From: Tumebacillus flagellatus
Lineage (GTDB): Bacteria; Bacillota; Bacilli; Tumebacillales; Tumebacillaceae
NCBI RefSeq assembly: GCF_000714935.1
Contig: NZ_JMIR01000001.1
Span: 264,032 to 328,031 of the forward strand
Length of the DNA: 64,000 nt
Direction of reading: 5' to 3'
Position 1 is the stretch's first letter. Every line of letters begins with the position of its first letter. The position numbers and the translations under genes were made by a program. This document shows positions 10,692 through 18,724 of this stretch, in pieces. A model generated the notes under the pieces. The model saw nothing but the letters and a program-made list of their open reading frames with translations. It ran no database searches and was not told the DNA's origin.

Positions 10692-11264
10692 CTACGCCCC
10701 TTCCCGGGCGTCCCACTCTTCGCGGAGGATGCCCATCTTGATCGAATCGTAATAGTCGCCCCGCACGATTCGCGCTCTGCGGATGCGCCCTTCCTCGATC
10801 ATGCCCCACTTCGCGGCGAGCCGCATCATCCGCTCGTTGCCCGACCAAGTGGAAATGCCAAGGCGTACGATGTCGAGGTTCGCAAACAAATACGTCATCC
10901 AAAGCCCGAACGCTTCCGTTCCGTAACCGCCGGACCAATACCGCGAATCGAAAATCACGATCCCGATCTCCAGCCACTTCGTCCGCTCGTCTACCCAATA
11001 GGCGTTGACGGTGCCGATCAACTTGCCGTCCGCCTCGATCACCAATTGACTGCGGAACTTTCCCTCCGCCGTCTCGGAAAAAAGCCCCTGTTCCATGCGG
11101 ACTGTCAGATCATCCAAACTCTCAAACGGCACCGGACCGTAGGGCCCGTTCCATTTTTCATGCTCCCGGTCTTCCGCTTCAAACCGCCAATGCCAAATCA
11201 CCGGCACATCGTCAGGTGTCAGGTCGCGCAGGATGACTTTTTCCCCCGGCAAGTAGACGTTCAT
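10692..11264 (-). CDS. GNAT-family N-acetyltransferase (RimJ/RimL-like)
   Basis: 190-aa single-domain acetyltransferase with the N-terminal strand VILRDLTPDDVPVIWHW, beta4 LIGTVNAYWVDER..LEIGIVIFD, and the acetyl-CoA pyrophosphate loop variant YWSGGYGTEAFGLWM. NERMMRLAAKWGMIEEGRIR is the usual C-terminal region. The acceptor substrate (protein N-terminus, amino acid or antibiotic) cannot be told. Start at ATG 11264, with GGGGG 10 nt upstream. The gene is followed immediately by the collapsed phospholipase-like pseudogene. Confidence 0.85.
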   Translation of the reverse strand: MNVYLPGEKVILRDLTPDDVPVIWHWRFEAEDREHEKWNGPYGPVPFESLDDLTVRMEQGLFSETAEGKFRSQLVIEADGKLIGTVNAYWVDERTKWLEIGIVIFDSRYWSGGYGTEAFGLWMTYLFANLDIVRLGISTWSGNERMMRLAAKWGMIEEGRIRRARIVRGDYYDSIKMGILREEWDAREGA

Positions 11265-11309
11265 TCGCTTGAATCCCCCTCTCAGTTGGAGCCATTCTAT
11301 CACATCCCC

Positions 11310-11762
11310 CTAGTTATTTCCAACATAGGCGGGACGATAGAATCGATACACGGCGGCGATCGACAAGTAGATCACGATATCCGAACACAGCGAGAGCCAG
11401 AGGCTCCACCACTGGTGATGAAACATATTGCCGGTACGCAACGTCACAAACTCAAACAGAACCGAGAACAACGTCCAGAACAGGGTTTTGCGCACAATCC
11501 GTCCCCACGACTGCGGCAACGTCTGCGCGAACAGATACGCCACCACCGGATAGATGCCGAAATCAAGCGTCAAAGGGATGGTATACATCGGACACGGCAG
11601 ACCTTTGTACGACCAAAGTTGGTAGTGCACCATAATCAAATCGGTTAAGAGCCCCAAAAAACTCGTGTAAATCACCACGCCGTACAGTTCTCGCGCCCGA
11701 TTCTTATCCGCTTTCCAAATGAACACCAGCCAACATAGGAAGAACAGCCCCACAAAGTACAT
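11310..11762 (-). CDS. CBO0543-type multi-spanning membrane protein
   Basis: 150-aa integral membrane protein with about five predicted helices and aromatic-rich loops (LWSYKGLPCPMYTIPLTLDFGIYPVVAYLF). The pattern W-S-Y-x-P followed by D-x-x-x-x-P-V matches small membrane proteins annotated as the CBO0543 family in clostridia and bacilli, which have no known function. GGAGGT stands 6 nt before ATG 11762. It is divergent from two related genes to the right, so the three form a small cluster with a shared promoter region at 11763-11835. Confidence 0.75.
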   Translation of the reverse strand: MYFVGLFFLCWLVFIWKADKNRARELYGVVIYTSFLGLLTDLIMVHYQLWSYKGLPCPMYTIPLTLDFGIYPVVAYLFAQTLPQSWGRIVRKTLFWTLFSVLFEFVTLRTGNMFHHQWWSLWLSLCSDIVIYLSIAAVYRFYRPAYVGNN

Positions 11763-11835
11763 ACGCTTACCTCCTTAACTCGTACTAATGGCGCGAGTTG
11801 TTGTCGGGCATAGTATGTGCAGGAGGTCATGCAAC

Positions 11836-12297
11836 ATGGCACTGATTTTGATGGAAGCTGTCGCAATCCTGCTCTTCTGGCTCTTGATCGAGAAAGATCG
11901 TGTGCGCGAATGGTTACCGTTGGTGCTGACAGGCATGTTTCTGCGGTTTTTATATCAGTTTTTCCTGATGGATTGGTGTAAGGTTTGGGTGGTCTCCGGC
12001 CCGCAATGGGCAAAACTTTGGGCGCCCATCTCCGCCGACGTCACGATCTGGCCTGTCGTCGTGCTGATATTCATTCAATATATGCCGGCTTCCAAGTGGC
12101 GTTTTGGCTATGCTTCGCTCTTCGTGGCAGGTACCGTCCTCTATATCAAGGCGCTCAGTTGGCTGCACATCGTCGACACCCGCCCGCCGTGGAACATCGG
12201 CTTCGGGGTGTTTGTGCAAGGGCTTTTCTATTCGATCCTGTACGGCCTCTGGCATTGGTTGTCGCCGCAAATGCAGAGAGGAGGAAGCAGAACGTGA
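11836..12297 (+). CDS. CBO0543-like membrane protein, first of a pair
   Basis: 153-aa hydrophobic protein with about five helices. It shares the layout of its neighbours: a W-rich segment, ISADVTIWPVVVLIFIQY in place of the D-x-x-x-x-P-V motif, and a C-terminal helix. Start at ATG 11836 has GGAGGT 8 nt upstream; an earlier start in the frame is rejected. The stop overlaps the next start (GTGA, 12294-12297), so translational coupling is likely. Function unknown. Confidence 0.75.
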   Translation: MALILMEAVAILLFWLLIEKDRVREWLPLVLTGMFLRFLYQFFLMDWCKVWVVSGPQWAKLWAPISADVTIWPVVVLIFIQYMPASKWRFGYASLFVAGTVLYIKALSWLHIVDTRPPWNIGFGVFVQGLFYSILYGLWHWLSPQMQRGGSRT

Positions 12298-12857
12298 GCA
12301 ACACCTATGCGACTTCCAACGAGATTCTCGACTTACGGCGACAATTACACGATCAGATCTTCTACAAATGGTTGCATGTCGACCTGTTCTCGTTTAACTG
12401 GTGGTTATCCTTGGTGCTGACCCTGTTGTTCTGGATGGTCTGGTTTCAACAGGTCGACCGCCGACGACTTTTGGAAATCTCCTTCTACGGCGCGATGATC
12501 ACCATCATCTCCATCATCTTGGACATCATCGGGGTCAATCTCGTGCTCTGGAGCTACGGTTCCCTGTTTGAACCTCTGACTCCTGCATTGATTCCCGGAG
12601 ATCTAGTGATGATGCCGGTGATGTACTCCCTTTTGTACCAACGCTACGGGAAAAATTGGAGGGCTTTTCTGAGTGCCTCGATTGTGCTGTCCGCCTGCGT
12701 GGCTTTTCTGGTCGAACCACTGTTGGTCTGGATGGGCATCTACAAACTTATCAATTGGCGGTTTGTGTATTCCTTTCCCATCTATATCTTGGTGTCGATG
12801 TTTACGAGAAGTTTCGTCCATAAAGTTCTGTGCCACCAACATTCCCCTCCTGACTAA
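12294..12857 (+). CDS. CBO0543-like membrane protein, second of a pair
   Basis: 187-aa protein, GTG start with a GAGGAGG site inside the end of the preceding gene. It has a soluble N-terminal helix (ATSNEILDLRRQLHDQIFYKW), then about five membrane helices. LVLWSYGSLFEPLTPALIPGD followed by PVMYSLLYQRYG is the same motif as in the other two members of the cluster. Function unknown. No clear terminator follows in the next 100 nt. Confidence 0.78.
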   Translation: MSNTYATSNEILDLRRQLHDQIFYKWLHVDLFSFNWWLSLVLTLLFWMVWFQQVDRRRLLEISFYGAMITIISIILDIIGVNLVLWSYGSLFEPLTPALIPGDLVMMPVMYSLLYQRYGKNWRAFLSASIVLSACVAFLVEPLLVWMGIYKLINWRFVYSFPIYILVSMFTRSFVHKVLCHQHSPPD

Positions 12858-13184
12858 ATAGTCCTGTATCCCCAGAAACCATACCCTCCATCCCGAACTC
12901 TATACCAAAGTTACCAGAGTTCTCCTAGTGCAAGAGCCTTAGGTATTATGTAAACTAATAAGCGTAGACCTTGGCTAGCTGGACAATCGTCTGGATTCGG
13001 CAAAGTACTCTGCAATGCAGTGCAGACACTTCAAGCGGACCGTGTGGCGCGCGTTTGCTTTCTTTTCATAGAAAAAGCCGAAAGACAGATCCCGGCCTGC
13101 CGCAACGCTCTTCTCAAGAGCTACGGAATCATGTGCGTTGCGGCTCTCTTGTCTTCCTTTGGTATACGGATTCACGAAGTACAA
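12858..13184. other. Intergenic stretch with a long inverted repeat
   Basis: No credible gene. The one structured element is GCCGCAACGC (13099-13108) facing GCGTTGCGGC (13135-13144), a perfect 10-bp stem with a 26-nt loop. It is neighboured by GCCG/CGGC pairing at about 13077-13096. There is no T tract, so it is not an obvious terminator, and I do not recognise a riboswitch class. Confidence 0.4.
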
Positions 13185-13220
13185 AAAGAAGCACGCCCTG
13201 TCGGAGGGGCGTGCTTCTTT
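13185..13220 (-). terminator. Terminator of the amino-acid permease gene
   Basis: Perfect 14-bp stem AAAGAAGCACGCCC (13185-13198) with GGGCGTGCTTCTTT (13207-13220), directly downstream of the permease stop on the minus strand. Confidence 0.85.
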
Positions 13221-13240
13221 CTGTTTTGATCGATCGGTCA

Positions 13241-14668
13241 TCAGATGCGGTTGGACATGTCCACCGGTTCGCGGTTTTTCACACCGCGCAAGAACGGGTA
13301 GAACACCAGCCCGATCACCAACATCCCGATGCCAAGCAGAAACGTTTTCATATCGCCGCTGCCCGCTTTGATCACCCACAGCGAGTACAGCGTGGAGAGC
13401 GCGGCGATGAGGCCGTCGACGAAGCGCTGTTTGCTTTCGAGGTTGGTGTAGCCTTCGCCTGTGAACACCAGTTTCAATTGGTAGACCGAAGCGACGACAT
13501 ACGGCACGAGGTAAGCGAGCGTTGCGACGAGGATGACGAAATCAAACGCTTTGGAAACGGATTGCGAAATCGTGGAGAAGATAAACAGCTGCGACATGCA
13601 GTTCGTGATCGTAAGCGACCGAACCGGAGCGCCCTTGGCGTTGTCTTTCAAGAACAGCTTCGGGAACAGTCCGATCTTTGCCGCTTGGTACGGAACTTCA
13701 GACGACATCATGATCCAACCGATCGTTGAGCCGAGCAGCGAAATCAAGCCGAGACCCGCCATCAAGTACGAGCCGGAGTTGCCGATCACGGCGGAGAGCG
13801 AGTCGACGAGCGGCTTTTCCGATTGGACCAGCACCGACTGCGAGAGCGTGCCCATGACGAGCACGGAGATGCCCATGTAGATGACGACAGCGGTTAAGAG
13901 ACCGACGATCGTCGCTTTTTTCACATCGGATTGCTTGCGGGCGCGCGACGAGAGCACGACGGCCGATTCCACGCCGACAAACGCCCACAGCGTCGTGACG
14001 GCCGCATGCGAAATCTGCGTGAGCAAGCCGAACGTTTCGCCCGCGTCGCCGGTTTTGTCGGCGACCAGCGGGAGCATGTTGCTTTTTTGGAACGCAAACA
14101 GTGCGGCGATGATGAAGAACGCAAAGCCCAGCACTTTGGTCGTGGTGGCGACCAAGTTGATTTTGCCGGCCCCTTCAATGCCGCGCAAGATCAACGCGTG
14201 CATGCCCCAAAGCATTGCGGAACAGACAACGAACGTCAAGAAGTGACCGACCGATACGTCAAGCGAAGCGATCGAGAACAGATGCGCTTCGGACGTGAGG
14301 ATCGGAAAGAACGTCGAGAGGTACGACGCAAACGTGGTGATGATCGCCACGTTCCCGGCAAAGTTCGCGACCCAGTAGCCCCAAGCTACGATGTAGCCGG
14401 AGAGCGTGGACGCTTCCGTGCCTTCCTGAAACAGCGCTTTGGCATACATCTGCGGGCCGCCGGTGAGATTCGGTTTGCGCACGGCGAGGTTGCCGAACAC
14501 CAACGCGGTCATCAACACCCCGGCTCCCGTGAACAGCCACGCCAGCAACACACCGCCGGGACTTGCCACTTCCGCCAGCGACCGCGGCAGCATGAAGATG
14601 CCGGAGCCGACCATATTGCCGACGACCAACGCCGTCAGCACCCAAAAACCTAAGTTTCGATTGTTCAT
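13241..14668 (-). CDS. APC-family amino-acid permease/antiporter
   Basis: 475-aa, about 12 transmembrane helices. The N-terminal GNMVGSGIFMLP motif is the substrate-backbone binding loop of the APC superfamily. The overall pattern (TGGPQMYAKALF, WGYWVANFAGNVA, GVESAVVLSSRA) is closest to basic amino-acid/polyamine antiporters such as arginine-ornithine or lysine-cadaverine exchangers. Substrate assignment is inference. ATG 14668 has GGGGGAAGT upstream. Single gene with its own terminator and no decarboxylase or deiminase beside it to fix the substrate. Confidence 0.85.
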   Translation of the reverse strand: MNNRNLGFWVLTALVVGNMVGSGIFMLPRSLAEVASPGGVLLAWLFTGAGVLMTALVFGNLAVRKPNLTGGPQMYAKALFQEGTEASTLSGYIVAWGYWVANFAGNVAIITTFASYLSTFFPILTSEAHLFSIASLDVSVGHFLTFVVCSAMLWGMHALILRGIEGAGKINLVATTTKVLGFAFFIIAALFAFQKSNMLPLVADKTGDAGETFGLLTQISHAAVTTLWAFVGVESAVVLSSRARKQSDVKKATIVGLLTAVVIYMGISVLVMGTLSQSVLVQSEKPLVDSLSAVIGNSGSYLMAGLGLISLLGSTIGWIMMSSEVPYQAAKIGLFPKLFLKDNAKGAPVRSLTITNCMSQLFIFSTISQSVSKAFDFVILVATLAYLVPYVVASVYQLKLVFTGEGYTNLESKQRFVDGLIAALSTLYSLWVIKAGSGDMKTFLLGIGMLVIGLVFYPFLRGVKNREPVDMSNRI

Positions 14669-14761
14669 CTGGTAGTTACTTCCCCCTGCATGTGGATAAT
14701 CAACAAGTGCAACGTTTCACAGTATACTGCTAAAGCACTAAAGGATTCAACTCCCTCCCAC

Positions 14762-14795
14762 AAAAAAAGGAATGGAAGTTCTTGACTCCCATTCC
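14762..14795 (-). terminator. Terminator of the small membrane protein gene
   Basis: GGAATGG (14769-14775) pairs with CCATTCC (14789-14795), followed on the minus strand by seven T residues. Confidence 0.8.
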
Positions 14796-14816
14796 TGTGC
14801 GAAACTGATTCAGTTT

Positions 14817-15026
14817 TTATGGATTTTGCATGATGCGTTCCTTGTTCATGCGCTCACCGTGTCGTGAATTGGGAAGCTTGGCATAAAAGTGCTTCTTCCC
14901 GCAAACTTGCATCAGCATATCGTACGCCCGGCATCCGCTGAACACGTCCCACAGCGCAGCCGCTTTAAAATCAAGGTACAAAAACAGCGCCAACCCGCCA
15001 AAGAAAATCAGATAGACGACCCACAT
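14817..15026 (-). CDS. Small single-span membrane protein of unknown function
   Basis: 69 residues beginning MWVVYLIFFGGLALFLYLDF, a single membrane helix. A short cytosolic, cysteine- and lysine-containing tail follows (DVFSGCRAYDMLMQVCGKKH). ATG 15026 lies 9 nt after AAAGGGG; another ATG at 15035 is too close to it. Upstream extension is unlikely because the terminator of the next gene occupies that DNA. Own terminator on the left. I recognise no family. Confidence 0.6.
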   Translation of the reverse strand: MWVVYLIFFGGLALFLYLDFKAAALWDVFSGCRAYDMLMQVCGKKHFYAKLPNSRHGERMNKERIMQNP

Positions 15027-15073
15027 TTCCTCCATCCCCTTTTTCAGATGATTCTGTATATCTACTAAGACAA

Positions 15074-15103
15074 CAAAAAAAGCCATCGGTTACAGCCAAT
15101 GGC
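15074..15103 (-). terminator. Terminator of the Gfo/Idh/MocA oxidoreductase gene
   Basis: GCCATCGG (15082-15089) pairs with CCAATGGC (15096-15103) with one mismatch. A T run follows on the minus strand. Confidence 0.75.
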
Positions 15104-15124
15104 ATTTTTTGTACGGCAAATCGA

Positions 15125-16108
15125 TTACAGGTCGTGCGTGCCGCCGCTCAAGACTGCTTCCAGCACGCGTTGCACTTCGTATCCGGCTGCAAAGTCGACC
15201 AGTTCGGCCGCTTCGCCGCGCAGGGCTTTGACCAACTCTTCGATCAAGCCGAGGTGACGGTTGTTCTCCGGAACGACCACGTCCGTTAACGGTTCGTCAA
15301 AACCGCCCGCCCGCAGTTGCGACCAATCGGCCAATTGCAGCGTGCCTGCCGTGCCGTATGCGGTAAACGCGATACGCTCTTTTTGCGCGATGTTGCTTTG
15401 GCCGTCGACGACGACGCGCACGCCGCTCTCCAACTCAAACGTCGCCAGCACGTCCGTCTCGCAAAGTGCCGGGTTGTCCGGGTAGGTGATCTCGCTGTGG
15501 ACGCGGACGATGCGGCCGAAGCGGTGCTGAATCAATTGGATGTAGTGCGGCAACACTTCACGCACGTATCCGCCCTGCTCGCGTCCGGCAATCCACGGGT
15601 TTTGCTGCCATTTGCGCGGCCAGACGTGGAAGTGCAGCGTCACGTCGAGGCGGCGCAGATCGCCGAGGTGTCCGGCGTCGACCAAGCGGCTGTATTCCGA
15701 CCAGACGGAACGGTACGGCGTCGGGAAGTTGATCGCGTTCAACACACCCGCATCAGTCGCGGCTTTCCACATGTCGTGCGCTTCGTCCAGCGAGTTTGCC
15801 AGCGGTTTTTCACAGAACAGATGCAAGCCTTTCGCCACCACATCCAACGCCATCCGGTGGTGCAGTTTCGGCGGCACGGCGATGTAGACGAGGTCGAGAG
15901 CGGTACTGTCGAGCATCGCGCGGTAGTCGGTATACCACGCCGCGCCGCCATGCTGATTCGCGACCTCTTGCGCCAGTTCGGCGTTGACGTCGCACACGGC
16001 CGCCACGACCGTTTCCGGGTGCATCGCAAACCCTTCCAACACGCGTCCGCCCACGCCGCCAAGGCCGATGACGCCGACTTTTATTTGATTGGTTTTGTCT
16101 AGATTCAT
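15125..16108 (-). CDS. Gfo/Idh/MocA-family NAD(P)-dependent oxidoreductase
   Basis: 327-aa two-domain dehydrogenase. The Rossmann motif is VGVIGLGGVGGRVL (about residues 12-25), and the family signature CEKPLANSLDEAHDM contains the catalytic-lysine EKP. The C-terminal alpha/beta substrate domain is present. Members oxidise sugars, inositols or related polyols; this one lacks sugar-pathway neighbours, so the substrate is unknown. ATG 16108 with GGAGGACTG upstream. Monocistronic. Confidence 0.9.
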   Translation of the reverse strand: MNLDKTNQIKVGVIGLGGVGGRVLEGFAMHPETVVAAVCDVNAELAQEVANQHGGAAWYTDYRAMLDSTALDLVYIAVPPKLHHRMALDVVAKGLHLFCEKPLANSLDEAHDMWKAATDAGVLNAINFPTPYRSVWSEYSRLVDAGHLGDLRRLDVTLHFHVWPRKWQQNPWIAGREQGGYVREVLPHYIQLIQHRFGRIVRVHSEITYPDNPALCETDVLATFELESGVRVVVDGQSNIAQKERIAFTAYGTAGTLQLADWSQLRAGGFDEPLTDVVVPENNRHLGLIEELVKALRGEAAELVDFAAGYEVQRVLEAVLSGGTHDL

Positions 16109-16228
16109 GGTGTCAGTCCTCCAAACATTGGAAACTATTCCTAGTCTATCATGATCTAGCAGGAATACAAGAGCCCTTCGCGAACCCTACTATATATTGA
16201 CTTTACTCTCTGCGGGAGGTTAAACCCC

Positions 16229-17062
16229 ATGTCGCTTGCATTTTTCAACGGTGAATTTCTGCCCACCGAATCTGTTGTGATTCCGATCGACGAGCGCGGC
16301 CACCAGTTTGGCGACGGCGTGTATGAAGTGATCAAGGTCTATGACGGCAAGCCGTTCCTCATGCGCGAACACTTGGTGCGCTTGGAGAACTCCGCCAAAG
16401 CGATCCGACTGGAGATGCCGTACAGCGTCGAGCAACTGGAGGACTTGATTCACGAAGGGCTCACCCGTGCCGAGCTTCGCGATGCGCAAGTCTACTTGCA
16501 GATTACCCGCGGCATCGCTGTGCGTCTGCACGCGTTCCCGGATGCGCCGCCGTCTGTCTCGATGACGTTCCGCCCGTCGAAGAGTTTGACGGAGGAAGTC
16601 TTCAATGCCGGCGTGAAAGTCGCTCTGCTCGACGACGAGCGCTGGCTGAACTGCTACATCAAGTCTTTGAATCTGCTCCCGAACGTCCTCGCCAAGCAAA
16701 CGGCGGCAGATCGCGGTTGCTTTGAAGCGGTGCTCGTGCGCGACGGCTACGTCACCGAGGGCTCCAGCACCAATGCGTACGCGGTCAAGGACGGCGTCGT
16801 CTACACCCATCCGGCGAACAAGCGCATCCTCCACGGGATCACCCGCGCGGCGGTGCTGCAAGTGGCGGCGGAACTGGGCATCGAAGTGCGCGAAGAACTG
16901 TACACGCCGGAGTTTCTGCTGAACGCCGACGAAGCGTTCCTCACGTCCACGACGGCGGAAGTGCTGGCGATCACCCAAGTGGACGACACCGTGATCGGCA
17001 CGGGCAAACCGGGTCCTATCGTCCGGAAACTGCACGCCAAGTTCCGCGAATTGATCGGCTAA
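16229..17062 (+). CDS. dat: D-amino-acid aminotransferase (class IV PLP)
   Basis: 277-aa fold-type IV aminotransferase with FNGEFLPTESVVIPIDERGHQFGDGVYEVIK at the N-terminus in family order. The PLP lysine is at about residue 145 in CYIKSLNLLPNV, and EGSSTNAYAV and TSTTAEVLAITQVD complete the cofactor site. D-alanine:2-oxoglutarate enzymes supply D-glutamate and D-alanine for peptidoglycan. A branched-chain aminotransferase is the main alternative, but the length and ERGxQFGDGVYE text favour D-specificity. GGGAGGT is 8 nt before ATG 16229. Confidence 0.88.
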   Translation: MSLAFFNGEFLPTESVVIPIDERGHQFGDGVYEVIKVYDGKPFLMREHLVRLENSAKAIRLEMPYSVEQLEDLIHEGLTRAELRDAQVYLQITRGIAVRLHAFPDAPPSVSMTFRPSKSLTEEVFNAGVKVALLDDERWLNCYIKSLNLLPNVLAKQTAADRGCFEAVLVRDGYVTEGSSTNAYAVKDGVVYTHPANKRILHGITRAAVLQVAAELGIEVREELYTPEFLLNADEAFLTSTTAEVLAITQVDDTVIGTGKPGPIVRKLHAKFRELIG

Positions 17063-17080
17063 GACGAAGGAGATCAAAAA

Positions 17081-17115
17081 AGAGTGGAAGCCACAGGGCT
17101 GTCCACTCTTTTTTT
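17081..17115 (+). terminator. Terminator of the D-amino-acid aminotransferase gene
   Basis: AGAGTGG (17081-17087) pairs with CCACTCT (17103-17109), then seven T residues. Confidence 0.85.
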
Positions 17116-17269
17116 GCCAGTCATTTTGTCTGGTCTCCCTTTTTATCTGAAACAAATCACACAAACTCAAAAAACACAAATACACACATGACACAGTAAA
17201 ATGTATTATACATTCGTCGTAATTTTCTAGCAACATCTAACAATTAGGAGTTCTCCTATCAGTTCCCAA

Positions 17270-17593
17270 TTAAGGATACAGTTCCTCGCGCTCCCCTTGC
17301 CACGCCAACATTCCGTCGACCATGTTCCGCAAACTTCCAAATCCTTGCTTTTGCAGAAAGTTGCAAACCGCTTTGCTGCGGCGGCCGCTGCGGCAGACAA
17401 CCACCGTTTCGCGGGCCGGGTCGAGTTCGGTCCAGCGCGTTTCGATGTCGCCAAGCCGGATGTGTTTCGCGCCGGGGATGATCCCGTGTTCCGCCACTTC
17501 TTCGTTTTCGCGCACGTCCACAACTTGCAAGTTCTCGCCGTTCTCCAAGCGCTCCTGCACTTCCTGGGCCGTGATGATGCCGGGCTTTGCCAT
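17270..17593 (-). CDS. Single-domain rhodanese-like protein
   Basis: 107-aa rhodanese domain with the conserved VVDVRENEEVAEHGIIPGAKHI region and a six-residue active loop beginning at catalytic Cys67 (CRSGRRS). Such proteins carry a persulfide sulfur for cyanide or thiol acceptors. The loop is intact, so activity is expected. GGGAGG stands 9-10 nt upstream of ATG 17593. Independent unit; a hairpin separates it from the cupin gene. Confidence 0.92.
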   Translation of the reverse strand: MAKPGIITAQEVQERLENGENLQVVDVRENEEVAEHGIIPGAKHIRLGDIETRWTELDPARETVVVCRSGRRSKAVCNFLQKQGFGSLRNMVDGMLAWQGEREELYP

Positions 17594-17633
17594 TTCCTGT
17601 TTCCTCCCTTGACGTCAATCTCCTCATTATATA

Positions 17634-17670
17634 GAAAAAAACGCCTCTCACGTAGCGGAGGCGTTTTTTG
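17634..17670 (-). terminator. Terminator of the cupin gene
   Basis: ACGCCTC (17641-17647) pairs with GAGGCGT (17658-17664), with T runs on both sides. It lies just past the cupin stop on the minus strand. Confidence 0.85.
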
Positions 17671-17688
17671 GCAACGTTTTGCCGATTC

Positions 17689-18033
17689 CTACTCGTTCAA
17701 GTCGATGCGGTCGCCGCGCGTCGTCGGCTGTGAAATCACGAGAAACTCCACATCCTCCAGACTGTCATTGCGAGCTTGATGCGGTCGATGAGGCGCCACT
17801 TCCAGACCTTCCTGCACGCCCAGTACCGCGACCTCCCCTTCGACCTCCAGCGTCAGACGTCCCTGCAACACGTAAAAAAATTGGCGGGACACTTCGTGAT
17901 AGTGCCGAATCTCGGCAGCGCCCGCGGGCATGCGCTCTTGAATCACGCTCAGCCCTTGCGTTTTCACCAAGTGCCACCCGTCACAGACGCCGCCCCACAT
18001 GTAGTGCTCGGCCTCTTGCTTGCTGATTTTCAT
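17689..18033 (-). CDS. Cupin-domain protein
   Basis: 114-aa single cupin barrel. Motif 1 is the histidine-rich IRHYHEVSRQFFYVLQGRLTL; motif 2 is HRPHQARNDSLEDVEFLVIS. Histidines suited to metal binding are present, so an oxygenase, isomerase or sensor role is possible, but nothing nearby specifies a substrate. ATG 18033 (MKISKQE) follows GGAGGAG. Soluble. Confidence 0.85.
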   Translation of the reverse strand: MKISKQEAEHYMWGGVCDGWHLVKTQGLSVIQERMPAGAAEIRHYHEVSRQFFYVLQGRLTLEVEGEVAVLGVQEGLEVAPHRPHQARNDSLEDVEFLVISQPTTRGDRIDLNE

Positions 18034-18070
18034 GGAACCCTGCTCCTCCTGCACTTTCGATCCCCTGCGC

Positions 18071-18724
18071 TTACTTGCGCGGGATGATGACCGTCTCCGT
18101 CTGTGTCGATTCCCCGTCCGCAGACCAACTAATTATAAAGGATAGGTACGGTGCTTGATCAAGGATCGTAAAGTTCTGGTAGATGGGCCAGCGGTCTTGG
18201 AACAGATTCCCGACCTTCATCGTATCCCGCGCAATGACGGTGCCGTCCTTTCTCCACATGCCGATGCCTTCCTCTTCCACCGTCACGTTTTGCGCTTTCG
18301 AACCTTGACCTTTGTACACCAAGATCACGTCATAGCGCGGACGGTTCGGCTCCGATTTCGGATCGGACTCTTGGCTTGCTTGCAACTCCACGTCCCAGTG
18401 CGCGGAAGACCCGACAGCCGGAACGGTGTAGATCGCCGCTTTGGGTGCAGCAGGCCCGAGTCCGGCTCCCTGAACCAACGAAGCGACGGCACTGCTCGGA
18501 TGAGCATTGGCGTACAGACCGACAGCCAGCACGGCGACCGCTGCCACGCTTGCGGTGCTCAAGCCGATTTTGAGGAGGCGGCTGCGGCGCTTTTGCCGGG
18601 GAAGAGTCATCGCGGCCGCTTGCAGGTTCTGATAGATCTCTTGATGCTTTTCTTTCGAAAGAGCGGCAGTCGGAAGTGCGCGCACTTGTGCTTCTACATC
18701 TTTCAGATCGCTTTCCCATTCCAT
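18071..18724 (-). CDS. Probable anti-sigma factor / membrane partner of the ECF sigma factor
   Basis: 217 aa. A charged cytosolic N-terminal region (about 1-50, MEWESDLKDVEAQVRALPTA) is followed by a basic stretch KRRSRLLK and one membrane helix (about 52-72). The external domain ends in strands such as YLSFIISWSADGESTQTETV. No HxxxCxxC zinc motif is seen, so this would be a non-ZAS type. It overlaps the sigma gene by 22 nt and has GGGGAGG 8 nt before ATG 18724. The anti-sigma role is inferred from gene order and topology. Confidence 0.7.
   Translation of the reverse strand: MEWESDLKDVEAQVRALPTAALSKEKHQEIYQNLQAAAMTLPRQKRRSRLLKIGLSTASVAAVAVLAVGLYANAHPSSAVASLVQGAGLGPAAPKAAIYTVPAVGSSAHWDVELQASQESDPKSEPNRPRYDVILVYKGQGSKAQNVTVEEEGIGMWRKDGTVIARDTMKVGNLFQDRWPIYQNFTILDQAPYLSFIISWSADGESTQTETVIIPRK

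Noticed and set aside
12950..13150. Lysine or SAM riboswitch near the amino-acid permease
   Set aside because: The structured region lies downstream of the permease rather than upstream, and the conserved cores of these classes are missing.
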